64,000 nt of DNA from Triatoma infestans (Eukaryota; Arthropoda; Insecta; Hemiptera; Reduviidae): assembly GCA_011037195.1 (NCBI GenBank), contig JAAEAF010003749.1, positions 62,001 to 126,000 on the forward strand. The letters run 5' to 3'. The position numbers and the translations under genes are program-made. Of this stretch, positions 11,121 to 23,902 are shown one piece after another. The notes beneath the pieces are model-generated. The model searched no databases and had not been told where the DNA came from. It saw nothing but the letters and a program-made list of their open reading frames with translations. Position 1 is the stretch's first letter, and each line of letters starts with the position of its first letter.

Positions 11121-12739
11121 TATATGTATATATAGGAAGTATTTTAAGTTTATATAATTAGTATCTTATACAGGTTTATAGATTTGATTAGTAAATATCG
11201 AGTAACGATTACAAAGCACACCATAGCTCATAGCATAGAAACGTAGTTATCGGTATCAAAATTTAACGAAAGAGATACATCATATAAAAAAAATAAACCA
11301 ATCACTTTTATTAAATATTTTGCCGGAAAGTGGATTTTAGGGAGTTTGCCATAATGCCATGTGACTATAGTAAATCACTGTTAGGGCATAGAATGATAAA
11401 TAGTAAAATTCCTACTTTTAGGGCAGGTTGACCTGCTGGAACTGATGGAGATTTGAGAAAAGAGTAAGTCATACCAGATTTTTAATTATATTTCTATCGG
11501 TTATTAAACAAATCAAGTAATGCCTAATACATCTATACATGGCCTGTAATTGTTGCATTTTGATTGAAACGAGTCGTTCAGTTCATATCGAGTCAGATCT
11601 TTAATAAATTTCTCTCACTGCAATTATTACAATTGAAAAAAGATAAATTATGAAAACTTGGAGTTTTTACTTTAATTAACCAATCATTTGCACATGGACA
11701 GCTGTTTTTGGCTGTAAGTTGGCTCTATCCCTCTGTTTATTTACAACCACCATTTCTTGTTAGTGATGATCAACAGCTCGACAAACCAGCAATTATCCCG
11801 AAGAAGCCTATCGCAAAATAGACGAAACGTTGGTTTATACAGTACATGATCACACTCAGAAGGGGTGCATGACCATGATCTTAGAGGTTTGAAAGATCAG
11901 GCAGAAGTTAATTATTTATTAATCCAAAATTAATTTTTCTCTTGAACGATCGCAAACTACGATCTATGAATTATGGTTGAATACAACGTTAGAATAGAAA
12001 AAAAATCCCTTTAAATACAAAAAGAACACTCCACCGAAAACATTGAAAAGGTAAAACTTGGTTTGAGCCTTGTGTGATATTTTATAGAAGAAACAAATTA
12101 AAATTACAGTAATTACACATCTTTATAATTAAAGCAATAAAAAAAGGAGTTTCAATATACCGAAAAGAACAAAACAAGACACTTGGGAGACATGAATTTT
12201 ACTAATATAATATGGTAGAAATGGGGGAAGGGGATATGAAAATAAACACCTGATACTGGGATTTGTCATCTGTTGGTAATGTGTTTAATTAATTATTTAC
12301 AATAACGATGAACAGTGGCGAGCATTTCTAAGGTAATCGGTGATATCCACCCAACGCTAACATATCGCACCGTTTTGCCTTTATCTAATGATTAACATCA
12401 GACACGTCAACCTGCAATACATGGTCCCCCTACCCATTTTACTATTATTGATATTTTAATTTTATTTCCCTTTCTTGCTTTATTAAAAAAATAAGACTAT
12501 TGTACCCAAAACAGGACAGTTTATCAACGCTGCCATTCTAGCAGGGAATATTCTGTCTGCCAATTTGTAAAGAACAAACCATATTGTTATTGCGTCGATT
12601 ATTACAACTCTAATTGACAAAGTTTCTTCAGACTTGGAATGTTTACTAAACATTTTATTGACCTCAGCATTAATGTAAATATAGGTAGTGAAAATTACAA
12701 ATTTTTATTTTTTAGGACCTAAGAGTATTTTTTACCTGA
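11121..12739. other. ro intron 2: AT-rich DNA with one structured-motif relic
   Basis: At about 11801-11837 (+) CCGAAGAAGCCTAT, a loop, ATAGACGAAACGTTGG matches the CTGANGA/stem/CGAAAC skeleton reported in the findings. Otherwise no coding, RNA or transposon signal was seen. Confidence 0.45.
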
Positions 12740-13300
12740 TGTGGCTGCATGTCAGCGCCGCTATCACCTCCAGCAAAACTTTCAAATAAAAATAGTAGGT
12801 TTATTTGTGTGCATTAGCTTGTCTAATATTTAGAAACTTGTTGGAATTTTCTTTTGAGAACATTTCAAAAAATCCAGTAATCGATTCTGTAAAGTCGCAC
12901 TTTCGGTAAATCGATTTTCTTCTAACTTTGAACTCTAGCAATGCATTAATTATACTTTACTATTGTATAGATGGTTGTTTAATATTATATATAGATAGTT
13001 GGTATCAGGGCACCAATTAATACTAATTAATTAAGCCATTTAAAGGAAATCTTAACTTGGAAATAAGAATAGCCGATAACAAAGAAACGTAACCTTAACG
13101 TTGCCCAGACCACTTCAACACTCAATTTCCTGATGAAATGTATTAAACAAAAGTGGTAGTACTTGATTTGTATAGTAAGTATGCAAAATCTAAAGCAAAG
13201 CATTGAAACATTCTGAGAAAATCCGAGAAACCTATTGAGAGAATCGCACTTCCGGTTGACGGATTTTATTGAAAATAAAGTTTAGGTGCGACCGCTACCA
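12740..13300 (+). mobile_element. Family C element fragment (ro intron 2)
   Basis: It carries two copies of the family C internal unit: AAAACTTTCAAATAAAAATAG near 12775, CGCACTTTCGGTAAATCG near 12895, a TTAATACTAATTAATTAAG block near 13020, and GCACTTCCGGTTGACGG near 13247. Both ends are missing. Confidence 0.62.
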
Positions 13301-13734
13301 CCGCTGGATGCTATGCAAGATAAATGATCTTGCTCAATTACACAATACCGTAGAGAGAATTAAGGGACTATAAATGGGAAGTATGGTACAGGTAAAAGAG
13401 GATGTAGGCCGGAAATGAAATATGTGCTGAGAATGGACCGAGAAGTTACACTGTAAAATGATGGACAGACAAACAGATGTGTATCTAATTGATATAATAG
13501 GAGGGTTTACAAACGGTCTCTCTATAATCAACCATTTCACTTAACTATACACATATTTACAGTAACCCATCATTCAACTACATCACAAATCTATTGCACT
13601 TATATAATTGTAGAAACCTACATATCTACATGAACTTCTACACATCTCGCTTAACGCCTACATAAACTGTGTCTGAAGTCAAATAATGGCTTTGCATTAC
13701 AAGGGTGGCTGCAGTAATTGTCATTCGCATAATC

Positions 13735-14109
13735 GCAATAAGATTATCAGAGATATTTTCCGTGCTGGCCTGCTTTTTTTTGTGGTCATCGAACGGTTTT
13801 GGGCGTTTGCCAATCATCAGGATGTTTTTTGTCAAACAGTGTGATAACACAGACTTGCATAAAGCAAATTTAGTTGATACATTAATACATTGATGATTGT
13901 GGTTGATACATTGATATTTAGATGATTAGGAGGATATCAACTAAATTTGCTCTGGGCAAGTCTATGTTATCACACCGTTTAACAGAAACCATTCTGGTAA
14001 TGGGCGAAGCCCGAAACCGGTCGATGACTGCAAAAAGAAACAGGCCATCACGAAAATATCTCTTATGCTTTCCAGCTCTGCGGAACCACCACAGCAATGG
14101 CAATAAGAT
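13735..14109 (-). mobile_element. Family A foldback element A-2 with 10-bp target duplication
   Basis: The element occupies 13745-14099 between direct repeats GCAATAAGAT (13735-13744 and 14100-14109). The left arm is antisense and starts TATCAGAGATATTTTCCGTG. The right arm is sense with GGTAATGGGCGAAGCCCGAA, ACCGGTCGATGACTGC, GGCCATCACG, then CCAGCTCTGCGGAACCACC. The spacer contains the GATATCAACTAAATTTGCTC part and its inverted partner. The constant end is at left, so the inferred RNA orientation is minus. It sits in ro intron 2. Confidence 0.82.
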
Positions 14110-15074
14110 CATTTGAAAATATGGAGCTCGTACTGTTGGTTCTCAGAGTTAGGAAGTAAACTCTCACTGTAGATATACAAGACAGGCGCTCTTAAAACCA
14201 GATATACAAAATGAAAATCCCGGCTAACGAAGACGTGGACTTTAACTTCAGATTGTACTCAGATTTAGAGGATTTTTAATTGGTTTGTCTCATTAGTGTA
14301 AGGGAAGTATCAGAATCGAGTCAATTATTAGAACTAAAGTTTTCTTTGGAAATGAAATATAGTGTCCTTTCTCTTTGAAACAAATATTTGTGTGTGGCAC
14401 ATACTAGAGTTACATTTTTGTAACGGGCAAGACAATATCAATTCTCAGGAGCTGCAGAATAATAAATATTGGTGCCAGAAGTAGAAACAAAGGTTAGTCT
14501 ACTGGGTTCTGTAGGCAACAGCCTAAGGATGGCTGGTAGCTTGTTACTGCAGAATCGTGACAGCTTTCGCCCGAGTTACTACAGCCATCCTCAAGTAGTA
14601 AAGCTAATCTCATCTTTTTTGCTCGTAATAAAATGTGTACAACTATAATTTATTAGAAACTTTGAGATTCCCTGAATACGGAAAAAGGGTGTACCAGAAC
14701 TCCCTAAAAATCAATGTTTTAAATAGTATGTATGTGTGTAGGTGTATGTGATAAAAATATCTAAGAAATCTTTTTGGTGCAAAACAGGCATTCGACTCCA
14801 ATACAATTCTCCAATAACACAATTTAGTTAACAAATTTTCTGTAGAATTGCAACTTTACAATGTTTAGCTGGGCTGGCCATAAAACAAGAGTGGAAGGGG
14901 TTATGCTTGATCGGAATTGTGTGCAGCGCCCTCTGTCCAAACCAACAGAGTTGTGCAATTTAAATTTAAACCTAACTGTTAGACTCCCGAAACCCCTCTG
15001 AAAACAATTTTTTAAAAACAATAATATACGAAGTTTAAACGTAAATCTTTGAAGCCGTTTACAAGAAAGTCGCA
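14110..15074. other. ro intron 2: unclassified DNA with family C-like traces
   Basis: A region of weak similarity to family C lies at about 14643-15060 (for example CTGAATACGGAAAAAGGGTG and the AACCCCTCTGAAAACAATTT tract). A GAGGATGGCTGTAG-like inverted tract occurs near 14520-14600. No genes were seen. Confidence 0.4.
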
Positions 15075-16104
15075 ATAATGTTACTAGGCGTGCAAAAATC
15101 GATAATTTGAAATAATTGAATGGTCAAAACATCGAACTATTACTGCTATATAACCTCTCCGATTATTGACATGCTATCTTACATAAACACTTTTTTTATT
15201 AAAAGTAGGTGTTTATTTGAAATCGCTAAAAGTTGAAAACGTTTCTTAGATTAACTGCTGGGATTTTAAAAAAAAACATTAAAGATGTACTTCCGATTGC
15301 TGAATTTTGCCAGAAACCTTCGTGAATCGGTGGTGTTACCGCAAAGTAATATCAAGTTTGAGCTTTCTGCGATTTTTCGTTTTTGAGATATTTTGTCCAC
15401 ACACAGACATCCACATCATCCGCTAAGCAAATTTTTTTCGCACTCGAGGGACCACAGAACATGTGTCCCATGTAAACTCAAGTTCGGAAATCTGACATGA
15501 TCATAGTAAGAGTAAGAGAAACTAACTAAACTCGAGGGAAGCTCAAATTGAAATTCGTTTTTCGAAGTTTTGCGCCTCAGAACCAGGGTGCAAGAACCAT
15601 CACCCACTGAAATTCAAAAAGGTGGGTGAAAGTGGTAAAAAATGATGGTTTAAAAATAACATTCAACAACAATTTTATATTTACTTGAAATAAATGTTTT
15701 TATGAACAAATACTCTTGTAGCAATCTAGTAATTAAATAATAAGTCAACTATTTCTAAAATGGTTATTCAATGAATGTAATAATGAATGCAATCATACTT
15801 ACCAACTGAAGAATGGAGGTCAGGGAAAATATTAATTTTGATGTCTTGACATTAAACTATTAATTTTTACCGCAATGTAGAACATGCTCAACGAACATTG
15901 CAAACTCTGACATAATAGAAACTATCCCAGCAGTTAATCTAAGAAACGTTTTAAACTTTTAGCGATTTCAAATAAACACCTACTTTTAATAAAAAGAGTT
16001 TTTATGTAAGATAGCATGTCAATAATCGGAGAGGTTATACAGCAGTAATAGTTTGATGTTTTGACCATACAGTTATCTATTTTTGCACGCATAGTAACAT
16101 TAAA
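15075..16104. repeat. Long inverted repeat, arms about 185 bp (ro intron 2)
   Basis: The left arm at 15075-15263 and right arm at 15923-16104 are reverse complements with few mismatches; for example left GGCGTGCAAAAATCGATAA pairs with right TATCTATTTTTGCACGC, and left TTAACTGCTGGGATT pairs with right ATCCCAGCAGTTAA. The arms enclose about 660 bp that includes a family C fragment (15290-15520, with GTAAGAGTAAGAGAAACT). This could be a terminal-inverted-repeat DNA transposon relic or an inverted duplication. No transposase was seen. Confidence 0.75.
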
Positions 16105-16385
16105 TTATTAGGGAATGGATTAGCTCAGTGGTAGCGTGCTGGACTAGCAATGCGGCGGTCCCGGGTTCGAGTCCAGCTGCTGCCCTCAGAGCTTTTTCTT
16201 CCTAGGAGCCTCTTACAGCTCACTGTACGGTGATAGACAGTGTTGTCTGTAACGAGAGAACACTGTCCGGAGGCCGGCAGTGCACTGAGAAATCTCCGAA
16301 CGTTGGTAGTTATATGGGCCCAGAAGGGCTTTGGATAGCATAGGGCTTGGTCCCTCCCCACAAACGATTTTAACATTAAATTATT
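16095..16385 (+). mobile_element. tRNA-derived SINE copy 4 with perfect 15-bp target duplication
   Basis: A SINE at 16110-16370 is flanked by TAACATTAAATTATT at 16095-16109 and again at 16371-16385. The head has a good A box (TTAGCTCAGTGGTAGCG) and B box (GGTCCCGGGTTCGAGTCC). The body reads through TTCCTAGGAGCCTC, GTAACGAGAGAACACTGTCC, GGAGGCCGGCAGTGCACTGA and a 3' segment with GGGCTTGGTCCCTCCCC. It inserted at the right tip of the long inverted repeat, only 0.2 kb from the ro homeodomain exon. Variable-length perfect duplications indicate target-primed reverse transcription. Confidence 0.93.
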
Positions 16386-16602
16386 TATGATTTAACAAAC
16401 TGTGCGCGACTTCCACTTTAAGAAGCGCTGGTCTAGAACAATATAGCCGTAAGCTTTTTTTTATCAGTGACTGTGTACTCAGCACATAAGAAACAAAAAA
16501 TGTCTGCTTGTAAATGTGCGATCTATAGTTGCCTGGGTATAGTTACAGGCTAATTGCTAAAACAAATTGTGCAAATACCTAACCAACAGATCAGAAAGTC
16601 AC

Positions 16603-16837
16603 CTGTATTGCTGATCTATGTGCGCTTTTTCTATTCGTTTATCTTTAGCTCTTCGATTTTGGAACCAAATTTTTATTTGCGTTTCAGTCAGCCTAAGAGA
16701 TTCGGCCAGCTCAAATCTTCTACTTCTTGATATGTATTCCGATCTATGGAATTCTATTTCTAAACGTAATGTCTGCTCACTGGAAAATGTAGTCCTCTGC
16801 CTGCGAGGTCGGCCTTCTTTCCTTCTTCTGCGCGCCA
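16603..16837 (-). CDS. ro: rough exon 2: homeodomain
   Basis: This exon encodes residues 139-215 with split codons at both ends. A basic leader (ARRRRKEGR) precedes a complete 60-residue homeodomain at about residues 148-207. The invariant recognition-helix residues are present: W48 (Trp195), F49, N51 (Asn198) and R53, in the motif [15 protein letters not shown]. Position 50 is Gln (Gln197), the Antennapedia-class specificity residue that favours TAATTA/TAATTG sites. The tail [11 protein letters not shown] continues as in insect Rough, and together with helix 1-2 residues ([20 protein letters not shown]) this identifies ro rather than a Hox gene. The acceptor is TGTTACAG|TG, preceded by an AT-rich tract; the donor is TACAG|GTGACT. 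Both fit the phases of the neighbouring exons. Confidence 0.95.
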
Positions 16838-18648
16838 CTGTAACATATTATGTATTAGCTTTTAACTTTGCACGGAAAGCAAAAATAAATAAAAAAATAC
16901 ATGAATCAATATGAAATATTATAAAAAGCAATGTAATTTTTCTAGCGAGCTTTTCTTTCCACATTAAATCAAATACGGCGGACTGAGAAGGGTCGCAATC
17001 GTACTGTTAATGAACTGAATTCAACTGACTTAATTTAATTTTATATTAAAGCAAATGTAGTTATAAATCTAAAACATAGACATCTAAAACATGGTGTATA
17101 GTGTGAAAAAGTGTATTTTATAATCTAAACTAGATTTAAATTGCTAAATTTAATGTATATATAAATTTTTGGGTTATACCTAATCAATGAAATAAACTTC
17201 TTTAGGAAAAATTAATAATTATATTTGACAGTCGGTAATTATATTGACAGTAAATATCGCAGAAATGGAATTAGTTTAAGAGTATACTTGTAATTATAAA
17301 ACTTTCCAAATTAATTGTGAATATCCAATGCCACTATTACATGATTTAATCATAAATAATTAACTTCTATTATTAAATACAAAAAAATAAATTCTTCTAA
17401 AATATTAATTTGATTAAATTTTAAACGAAACACAAAGAACTATTCCAAAAATTCTAGAAATTCTAGAACAAGGCTGAATACCTCTGCAATACTATAGAGT
17501 GGTAGATAACATGATATCTGGGATTTTATCCGTCGTGACATGATGCACGTTTTTGTGTTGCTTTCCGGTTTCGGATTTTCATCCCCCGTCAGAGAAAACA
17601 TATGAAATTCGTGTACAGAGCTAAATGTGTGTCAGCTGAATGTGTTTGTTACCACTACACTTGTTGATATGCGGGAAAGGTTATAAGGTTATGTTACCAA
17701 GGTTAATTGCCTTATTGGTTTTCAGGATGTACGGCCCTGAAGAGGCTAATTGCAACATCGCGATTCTGTTTATCACTGACGCGGTCTCAATTCGGAAACT
17801 CAAGTATGTTCGTAAAAATGGCCGCGGGAACCTAAAAGATCATATTTCGTAATTATCTGACACTATAGGATTGGAGGCAATTGTCTGAGTAGCTATGTTT
17901 TTCAAGGACTTCTCAGATAGTGGAATGTTTGTATGGGCGCTAGATTTGAATTTCATGGGCTAAAGAGAAGAAAATATTATGAAAGGCTTTCCGCTCCAAA
18001 ATGTCACCACTAAATGTGGGTATCGATATAGCAAGGAATTTGTAAAATATCTCATTGTGTAAGATTTGTTCATATTTGGCTAACTGCGTGCCATTAGTTT
18101 TCACTAAATCAGGTTGGTTGAGAATTAGAAAAGATGTAAAAAAGATTAGTCTGAGCCAACATAACTGAAGCATTTTAGCAGATATAACAGTATTACGGTA
18201 TAATTCAACAATGAAGTGCCCACTGAGCAATATTTGATCTGAATTGTAAGGGTTGGTTTTTGTTAGTAGGACATTCTGTATTGTAGAGAGCACACAATAG
18301 ATGGCGGTATCCCACCGTATTCCCTTTATGAATTACCACTAGTTACGATATTCTGTTACCTACACATGGCAAGAAAAACACACACACACACTATATATTT
18401 ATATATATAATTCCTTTACAAATTATCATTGTTTTTTATGTAAACATTATCTGCCACTGATTTTGCTCTCAATATGATATATTGTATTATTCAAGTTGTA
18501 TCACTAGATTTGGGCGAAAATAGATCTAAATTAGTTAATACAAAAATTTCTGAATTGATGGAGCAGAGATTCTGTTTGCACACAATCAGAAATGATCAGC
18601 TGCTTGGCATCCGCAATTCTGGGCGAACAGAAAAAATCAGTATATTTT
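16838..18648. other. ro intron 1, proximal part: mostly AT-rich, unclassified
   Basis: The intron starts with the exon 2 acceptor. At about 17510-17620 is an antisense single arm of family B (GGGATTTTATCCGTCGTGAC, then CTTTCCGGTTTCGGATTTTC). A 117-codon open stretch at 17940-18293 (-) has no recognisable domain and is probably chance. A CA/TA simple repeat lies at about 18378-18410. Confidence 0.5.
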
Positions 18649-19090
18649 GTTACTTTCTCTTACTGCTTTAAGAGGTATTATATAGTGCCAAACTTTCGAA
18701 ATTCAGTATTCTATGGAAATACAGGCTCTGATGTCCCTTGAGTCCGAAAAAGTAGTTTTTAGAAAATGATCTGTGTGATTTTGTGGTGGGTGTGTGTGAG
18801 AGATGGGTGGTGATGATGGTGGTGGGTGATGTGAACAAAATATTCGAAAAGAAATTAGCAGAAACCTCGACCTTCCGTTTTGGTTAATAGACATCTAATC
18901 ATCCAATGAGTACCGGAAGTGCGGTTAAAAAGATTAGTATTTTAGATTTTATAGAATTTCTTGAAAACGGTGCGGATGATTTTCTTTAACTTGAAATGGA
19001 AAGTGCACACATATGTGAACCTTCTATTTTTATTGGAAAATTGATTTAGTAGTTTTCTCGGGTCTCAGTGCGATTGGCCAAACCAAACCT
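18649..19090 (-). mobile_element. Family C element fragment (ro intron 1)
   Basis: Reverse-orientation right end: TTACTTTCTCTTACTGC, AACTTTCGAAATTCAG, GTCCCTTGAGTCCGAAAAAG, then CATCTAATCATCCAATGAGT and ACCGGAAGTGCG. A GTGG/GATGG-rich simple repeat has expanded at about 18780-18830, where other copies have ACACAC/TGTGTG runs. Confidence 0.7.
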
Positions 19091-19319
19091 CAATCAATAA
19101 AATCCAAGGTGAATTCTTTAAATGTAAAGGGAATAAATTTATATGTCTTCTAAAAATTAGCCAGCCCACTTTGCTAACCCCTAAAATAACTACAATATTG
19201 CTGACTTCATTATAATCCTATCCTCATTATATTATATCCTATCTTGATTATAATCCTCAATATAACTCTGATATCCATATCCATATATTAAAATTATAAA
19301 ATAAATAATAAATGGCCTA

Positions 19320-19705
19320 GCAGCCTCCTAAAATCCATTTCCCTGAAAAAAAATTCAAATAAAAGTGATAGGCCTTCATGTGTATATTAGAATGCGAAAT
19401 ATAAGAAATTTTTCTGAAGTCATTTTCGATTAAAATCGCAAAAAACTGAAAAATAAAAAGAACTTTGAAGAAGTCGCCCCTCACATTAAGCAGATTTTGA
19501 ACGAAAATTTTGTCGGGTGAAATGAAAGTACTTCAACAGAATATAAACACTGGGTTTCCTCCAACTTTTCACATACACCGACACATCACATGTATTCAAC
19601 ACCATTCGAAAAACATTGGGAACCTCGACATTTGCATTTTCGGTGAAAATTCTTTTTCGAATATTTGGCAGGGTCGTAATACTTCCTGTACCAGTCAGAG
19701 AAAGT
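19320..19705 (+). mobile_element. Family C element fragment (ro intron 1)
   Basis: Blocks include ATTCAAATAAAAGTGATAGG, GAAGTCGCCCC, a modified CTTCAACAGAATATAAAC part, TTTCGGTGAAAATTC and the right end CAGTCAGAGAAAGT. It is diverged and lacks the left end. Confidence 0.6.
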
Positions 19706-20297
19706 AAAAATGTCATTATTTTTCAAGCCAATGAACAATGCCAAAAGATGATATCTAGATCTAATCAATAACTCTGCCACCCTGCCACACTGTGCCATCA
19801 AAATAGTCTTAATTAATTATCAATATAAAAGATAATTAAATGATAATAATAAAGAAGAATGATTATGGGATGAACACATCTGCCCCGAATTAGAATCCCC
19901 CCTCTCTTTACACACGCACACACATTACACCATTCATCGTTAATATATATATATATAAGTTTGACACAATTTAATTACAACAACCTTCAAAATTATTAAT
20001 TGATTTAGTGGCCAGCAGGAGCGTGAAAGAAGCTAGTAAAACTGTATTACGTTACACATTTCAATTTTAGTAAGCATCTGGTTTCTCCCCTCTAATTGGT
20101 CGCAATATGATTACATTAATTCGTGAATATAGGTAGCACCTTAACCCGCATACAGTATCAGCGTGGGAAAAGTTTCCAACTCTCAACATCTTTCCAAGGC
20201 ATTTTTAGAAGTTACCGATGCTTTAGATGAAGTTTCCTAGATTTTCGTAAAAGTAAAAAAGTGTCTCCCACCAACCTACTTTCTCTTAGTTTTGTTT

Positions 20298-21480
20298 TTC
20301 TCTTACTGCTGTAGGAGAAAGACTGCGAGCTTGACAAATTTTCGAAATTATTTTTTGACCAGGAATGCATGTTTTGTGGTCCCTTGAGTGCGAAAAACTT
20401 GAGTGGAATTCTAGCATCGTAATATTAATTAGAGTTAGTCACCAAATTAGACTTTGAGACTAAAGCCTAAAGTTGCAGCTCGCACATAACCATCCAAACA
20501 TCCATTTTCCTGGGCAATATTTCAATAAATGTGTTCGGCATTTGTGTGAGTAGTTAGTTTAAGAAACGTCGATGTACCCATCTTCGAGAAAAGCGCAAAA
20601 ACCGAATAAAACACCAATGAGTACGTCGCACATGATTGCCGGATTTCGACAGAAACTTACATGTCTATGATGGTGGTATTTAAAAGAGTATCAAGTTTGA
20701 GCCTAGTGCGATTTTCGTTTTCATATATTTTTTTGCACATTCACGTTTTGATTATATATATATACCATTACCAGACCATTCGCTAAAGACATAGGTCCTT
20801 TCAGATACTAATGTATGAGGAATTGTCGCGATTATACAATTTTCGAAGTTAAGATTTCTTCGGAAATGTTGGTTTGGAGTTCCCAGGATACGAAAAAAGC
20901 ATTTTTAGCGAATGGCTTGTATGTGCGTCTGAATAAAATATATCACATACAATAAACCGTAGGAAGCTGCAAGTTAATTTTCCGTTTAGGTACCACCACC
21001 GCATCTGACTCGACTATTTCGATAATAATCTTCCAACCGAAAGTGGACTTGACTGCATGTTTTTCCAGATTTCCCGATTTGGGTGAGGGGGGAATGGTTC
21101 TACGATTTTCTTTAAACTTCGCTACTAACTGTACATTTAGACTTTTATGTTGCAATCACTTTTATTCCGAACATTTTGCCGGTAAAATTGATTTCTGGGA
21201 GTTCTAATGGAACCTTGTCCACGAGCTTCCACCCCCATTTTCAGAATGCTATTCGCTAGGAATATTTTAAATAAATACAAAATTTGAAGAAAATCGGTTA
21301 ATGGAAAGTACAATTTTCAGAATGCGATTTCCAATTTCTGGTGATTTTCTCGAAAACTGATGTTTCACTTTATTTGAAATACTTAATCGTAGACATGGTT
21401 TTCTTTTTGTTGTAGGAAGTTTAGAGGTTAAGCTTCCTTGAAATGCTATACAATTGGTACACTGATAAATTTTTGTACAA
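20298..21480. mobile_element. Family C composite, several fragments in both orientations (ro intron 1)
   Basis: Part 20298-20400 is a reverse right end (TTCTCTTACTGCTGTAGGAG, GTCCCTTGAGTGCGAAAAAC). Part 20490-20850 is forward (ATTTCAATAAATGTG, GTATCAAGTTTGAGCC). Part 20850-21480 is reverse (CCAGGATACGAAAAAAGC, AAGTTAATTTTCCGTTTAGG, CAACCGAAAGTGGAC). Nested or head-to-head insertion of related copies is the simplest reading. Confidence 0.6.
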
Positions 21481-23104
21481 CAGATCATAGATATCCTGAT
21501 AGAAGATCAGGGAACTAAAATGAATTCCGCCTTTTAAATCGTCCTAACATGTGTACTGGGTTTCTAAAAAAAAAAAAAAAAAAAAAAATCTCAGAATAAG
21601 TCGTCTACGAATTCTGGTCAGTTTTCGATTAAGAACGATAAAATATAATTTATTTTAAAAGATTTCTAAGTAATATTATTACAAAAAAATGAGGTTATAA
21701 TCAATAAAAAGTTTATATTGTTCAGTTAAATACTAACTGGAGGAAGGAGAGTGTGATAATACTGAGAGAAATACATAAAGCCGAGAATACAAATATTGTT
21801 ATTAATATTGTTACGACAAGTATACAAACAGACATCACACACACACACACACACACCGAGTAGAGATTGCGTTTGGTGGAGCAAGTGAAGGTGGTATGAC
21901 GTCGTTGGAGGGGGTATTAGTAGAGCAGCGCACAGACAAGAAGAGATTTGTGGAGAGTCTCGCTTATTGTTAGCGATATTGTCATGCGATTTGCATTAGT
22001 TTCGGCTGGTAGAACACCGAACAGGGCTTAAATCACTACTAGCCGAGCTGAAAACATGGCACTGCTTCCCTTTCTACCGTATCACTTAACCGACCTCTCA
22101 TTGGCCCTTACATTTCCTCCTAATTCAATACACTCTAAATTACTACATCATTGTAATTAATTTAAATTTAAATACAAATTAATAATTTAATAGAGTCATC
22201 CCCCAATATAAAATAATAAATCTATTGATGTATGATAAACAATGATTTTCAATGTTTTTTATGTATTTTATTCTTTTGTCGTTTCTGTTAAATTTAGAAA
22301 ATTAATTCTCAAAATTAAAATATTTTCATTATTTTAATAGAAATTTAAAGAACACATTCTGAACATAAGCGCAAAAGTGTTTACACTCCCTTAAAGATAA
22401 CTTAAGCAGTGGGGGGATATTAGGGAAGTGAGTAAGTAGTCAGAGAGGGCTCATTATCAATGAGCAAGACATTGCTGTCTGATAGCAATCTCTAGCAAGC
22501 AATACACTTATTGCTATTTAATGAACCACCATTACTAACTGGCAGTACACTTGTTGATCTTAGCAGCTACCTACAGCAACTTGTCTTCCAAGAAAAGAAC
22601 TAATAAAAATTTAATTGAAAATAGACTAACTAGTTTCTCTTATAGCGATCTTCACAATTCTAATTATTCTCCTTGGATTTTTTTTATTTTTTTGTTAATA
22701 GTTTAAGTCAATAGTTAAAATGTTATGAAGAAATTTGGTGAAGATCGGTCAAGAAAGAAACTTTCAATTATTATGCCAACGTTTCGACAGAGTTTCCTGT
22801 CTTTATCAAGGCTTTAATGTATAGATAGTCATGAAGATGTGAGAAAGAATTTTTAAACATACACATTTGTTACATCGCAGAAACATATAAAAATAAAATT
22901 AAAAGTTACTAGGTTCTTGTCTAAAATCATTCACAAAAAAAAAATGAACTGTCTATAAATAATTCATTAACGGTCACCAAAAAAATATTTCTATATGTCA
23001 ACAGTTAAAGTTTACACTCTTGAAAACATTACATTATACTCATAATGTATAAAAATTTTTATGGTTTCGAATATATTATAACCCAGTTGATTTTAGCCTC
23101 AATA
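21481..23104. other. ro intron 1: simple repeats and unclassified DNA
   Basis: This stretch contains a run of 23 A residues (21566-21588) and a (CA)n microsatellite at about 21836-21857. A moderately GC-rich segment follows at 21858-22110 (including GACGTCG and GATTTGCATTAG) with no coding signal. A minus-strand structured motif at about 22773-22815 reads GACAG, loop, CTGTCGAAACGTTGG. Confidence 0.45.
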
Positions 23105-23690
23105 AATATTAAATTAAAAGTGAACTACGCTTCTCTTCGTGGAGTATCAGGAATGAACGGATAAGAGGTAGGAGATGGCCGAGAGTCAGAAACCCCTTTC
23201 CACCTGTTGGAAAATGCTCTTATAACAGCTCCTTGTCACAGGTCGCCAGATGGTGTAAAGCGAAGGATTTTGGGACGGGTCAGAAATAAAGCAATGTCTT
23301 GCTTTGAGAAAGTCTTCTGCGGCGATACCATGTTGCGCCAAGGTAAGTGGACATAGTGGCCTTTCCAAGAAATAATGGGAGCCAATGATAATCGATCCCA
23401 CTGTCCGATTTGAGGCGAACAATCCTAATCAAGCAGAAGTCGTAGATAAAGAAAAAAAAAGCGTCTACGAGAAGTGTGTTCCTTTCTTGAAAGAGAAGTT
23501 CCGAGAGGAGTTCGGTGAGAGGGATTTTATAGTAAAAGGGCTGTGGTTTGGAGCTTGAGAAACAATTCCGCGATTTAACGGCAAATACTTGGAAGAGATC
23601 GGCTTGGGCTCAAAGAAGCAATCACTCTTATCCGAGAATATAGTTCTGGACTCATTAGGTATCATCCAGCATCATTAGGTATCATATGGT
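23105..23690 (+). pseudogene. Non-LTR retrotransposon C-terminal fragment, R2-like type (ro intron 1)
   Basis: In the forward direction the frames read ETPFHLLEN, then HRSPDGVKRRILGRVRNKA, then after a frame change MIIDPTVRFEANNPNQAE, KKSVYEKCVPFLKEKF and FIVKGLWFGA-ETIPRFNG. This series (a zinc-knuckle region with an H-x-L-x-N-C-like motif, then an ...DPTVRFE... segment and a GLWFGARGTI-like end) is what I know from the C-terminal part of non-LTR elements with a restriction-like endonuclease, such as R2 relatives. There are stops and frameshifts throughout and no reverse transcriptase upstream, so it is 5'-truncated and dead. Confidence 0.65.
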
Positions 23691-23902
23691 ACGGAACTTG
23701 ACGTTCAGTACCTACTATTATCATTCTCACTCCCAAAAGATATTGTTGACTGAGATAATCTTGTTTGTCTGTTCTTAATTAGTTATTAGCTTTTTATTGA
23801 CTAAGATTATCTAGTCCTTTATATTTAACAAATAAGTATGTACAAACGTACTTTTGAACTATTTCTTTTTCTTAAACTTATCACTATCGAAATAATTATT
23901 AA

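Noticed and set aside
17940..18293. 117-codon minus-strand open frame in ro intron 1
   Set aside because: No recognisable domain, no splice or codon signal, and long open frames arise by chance at this density.
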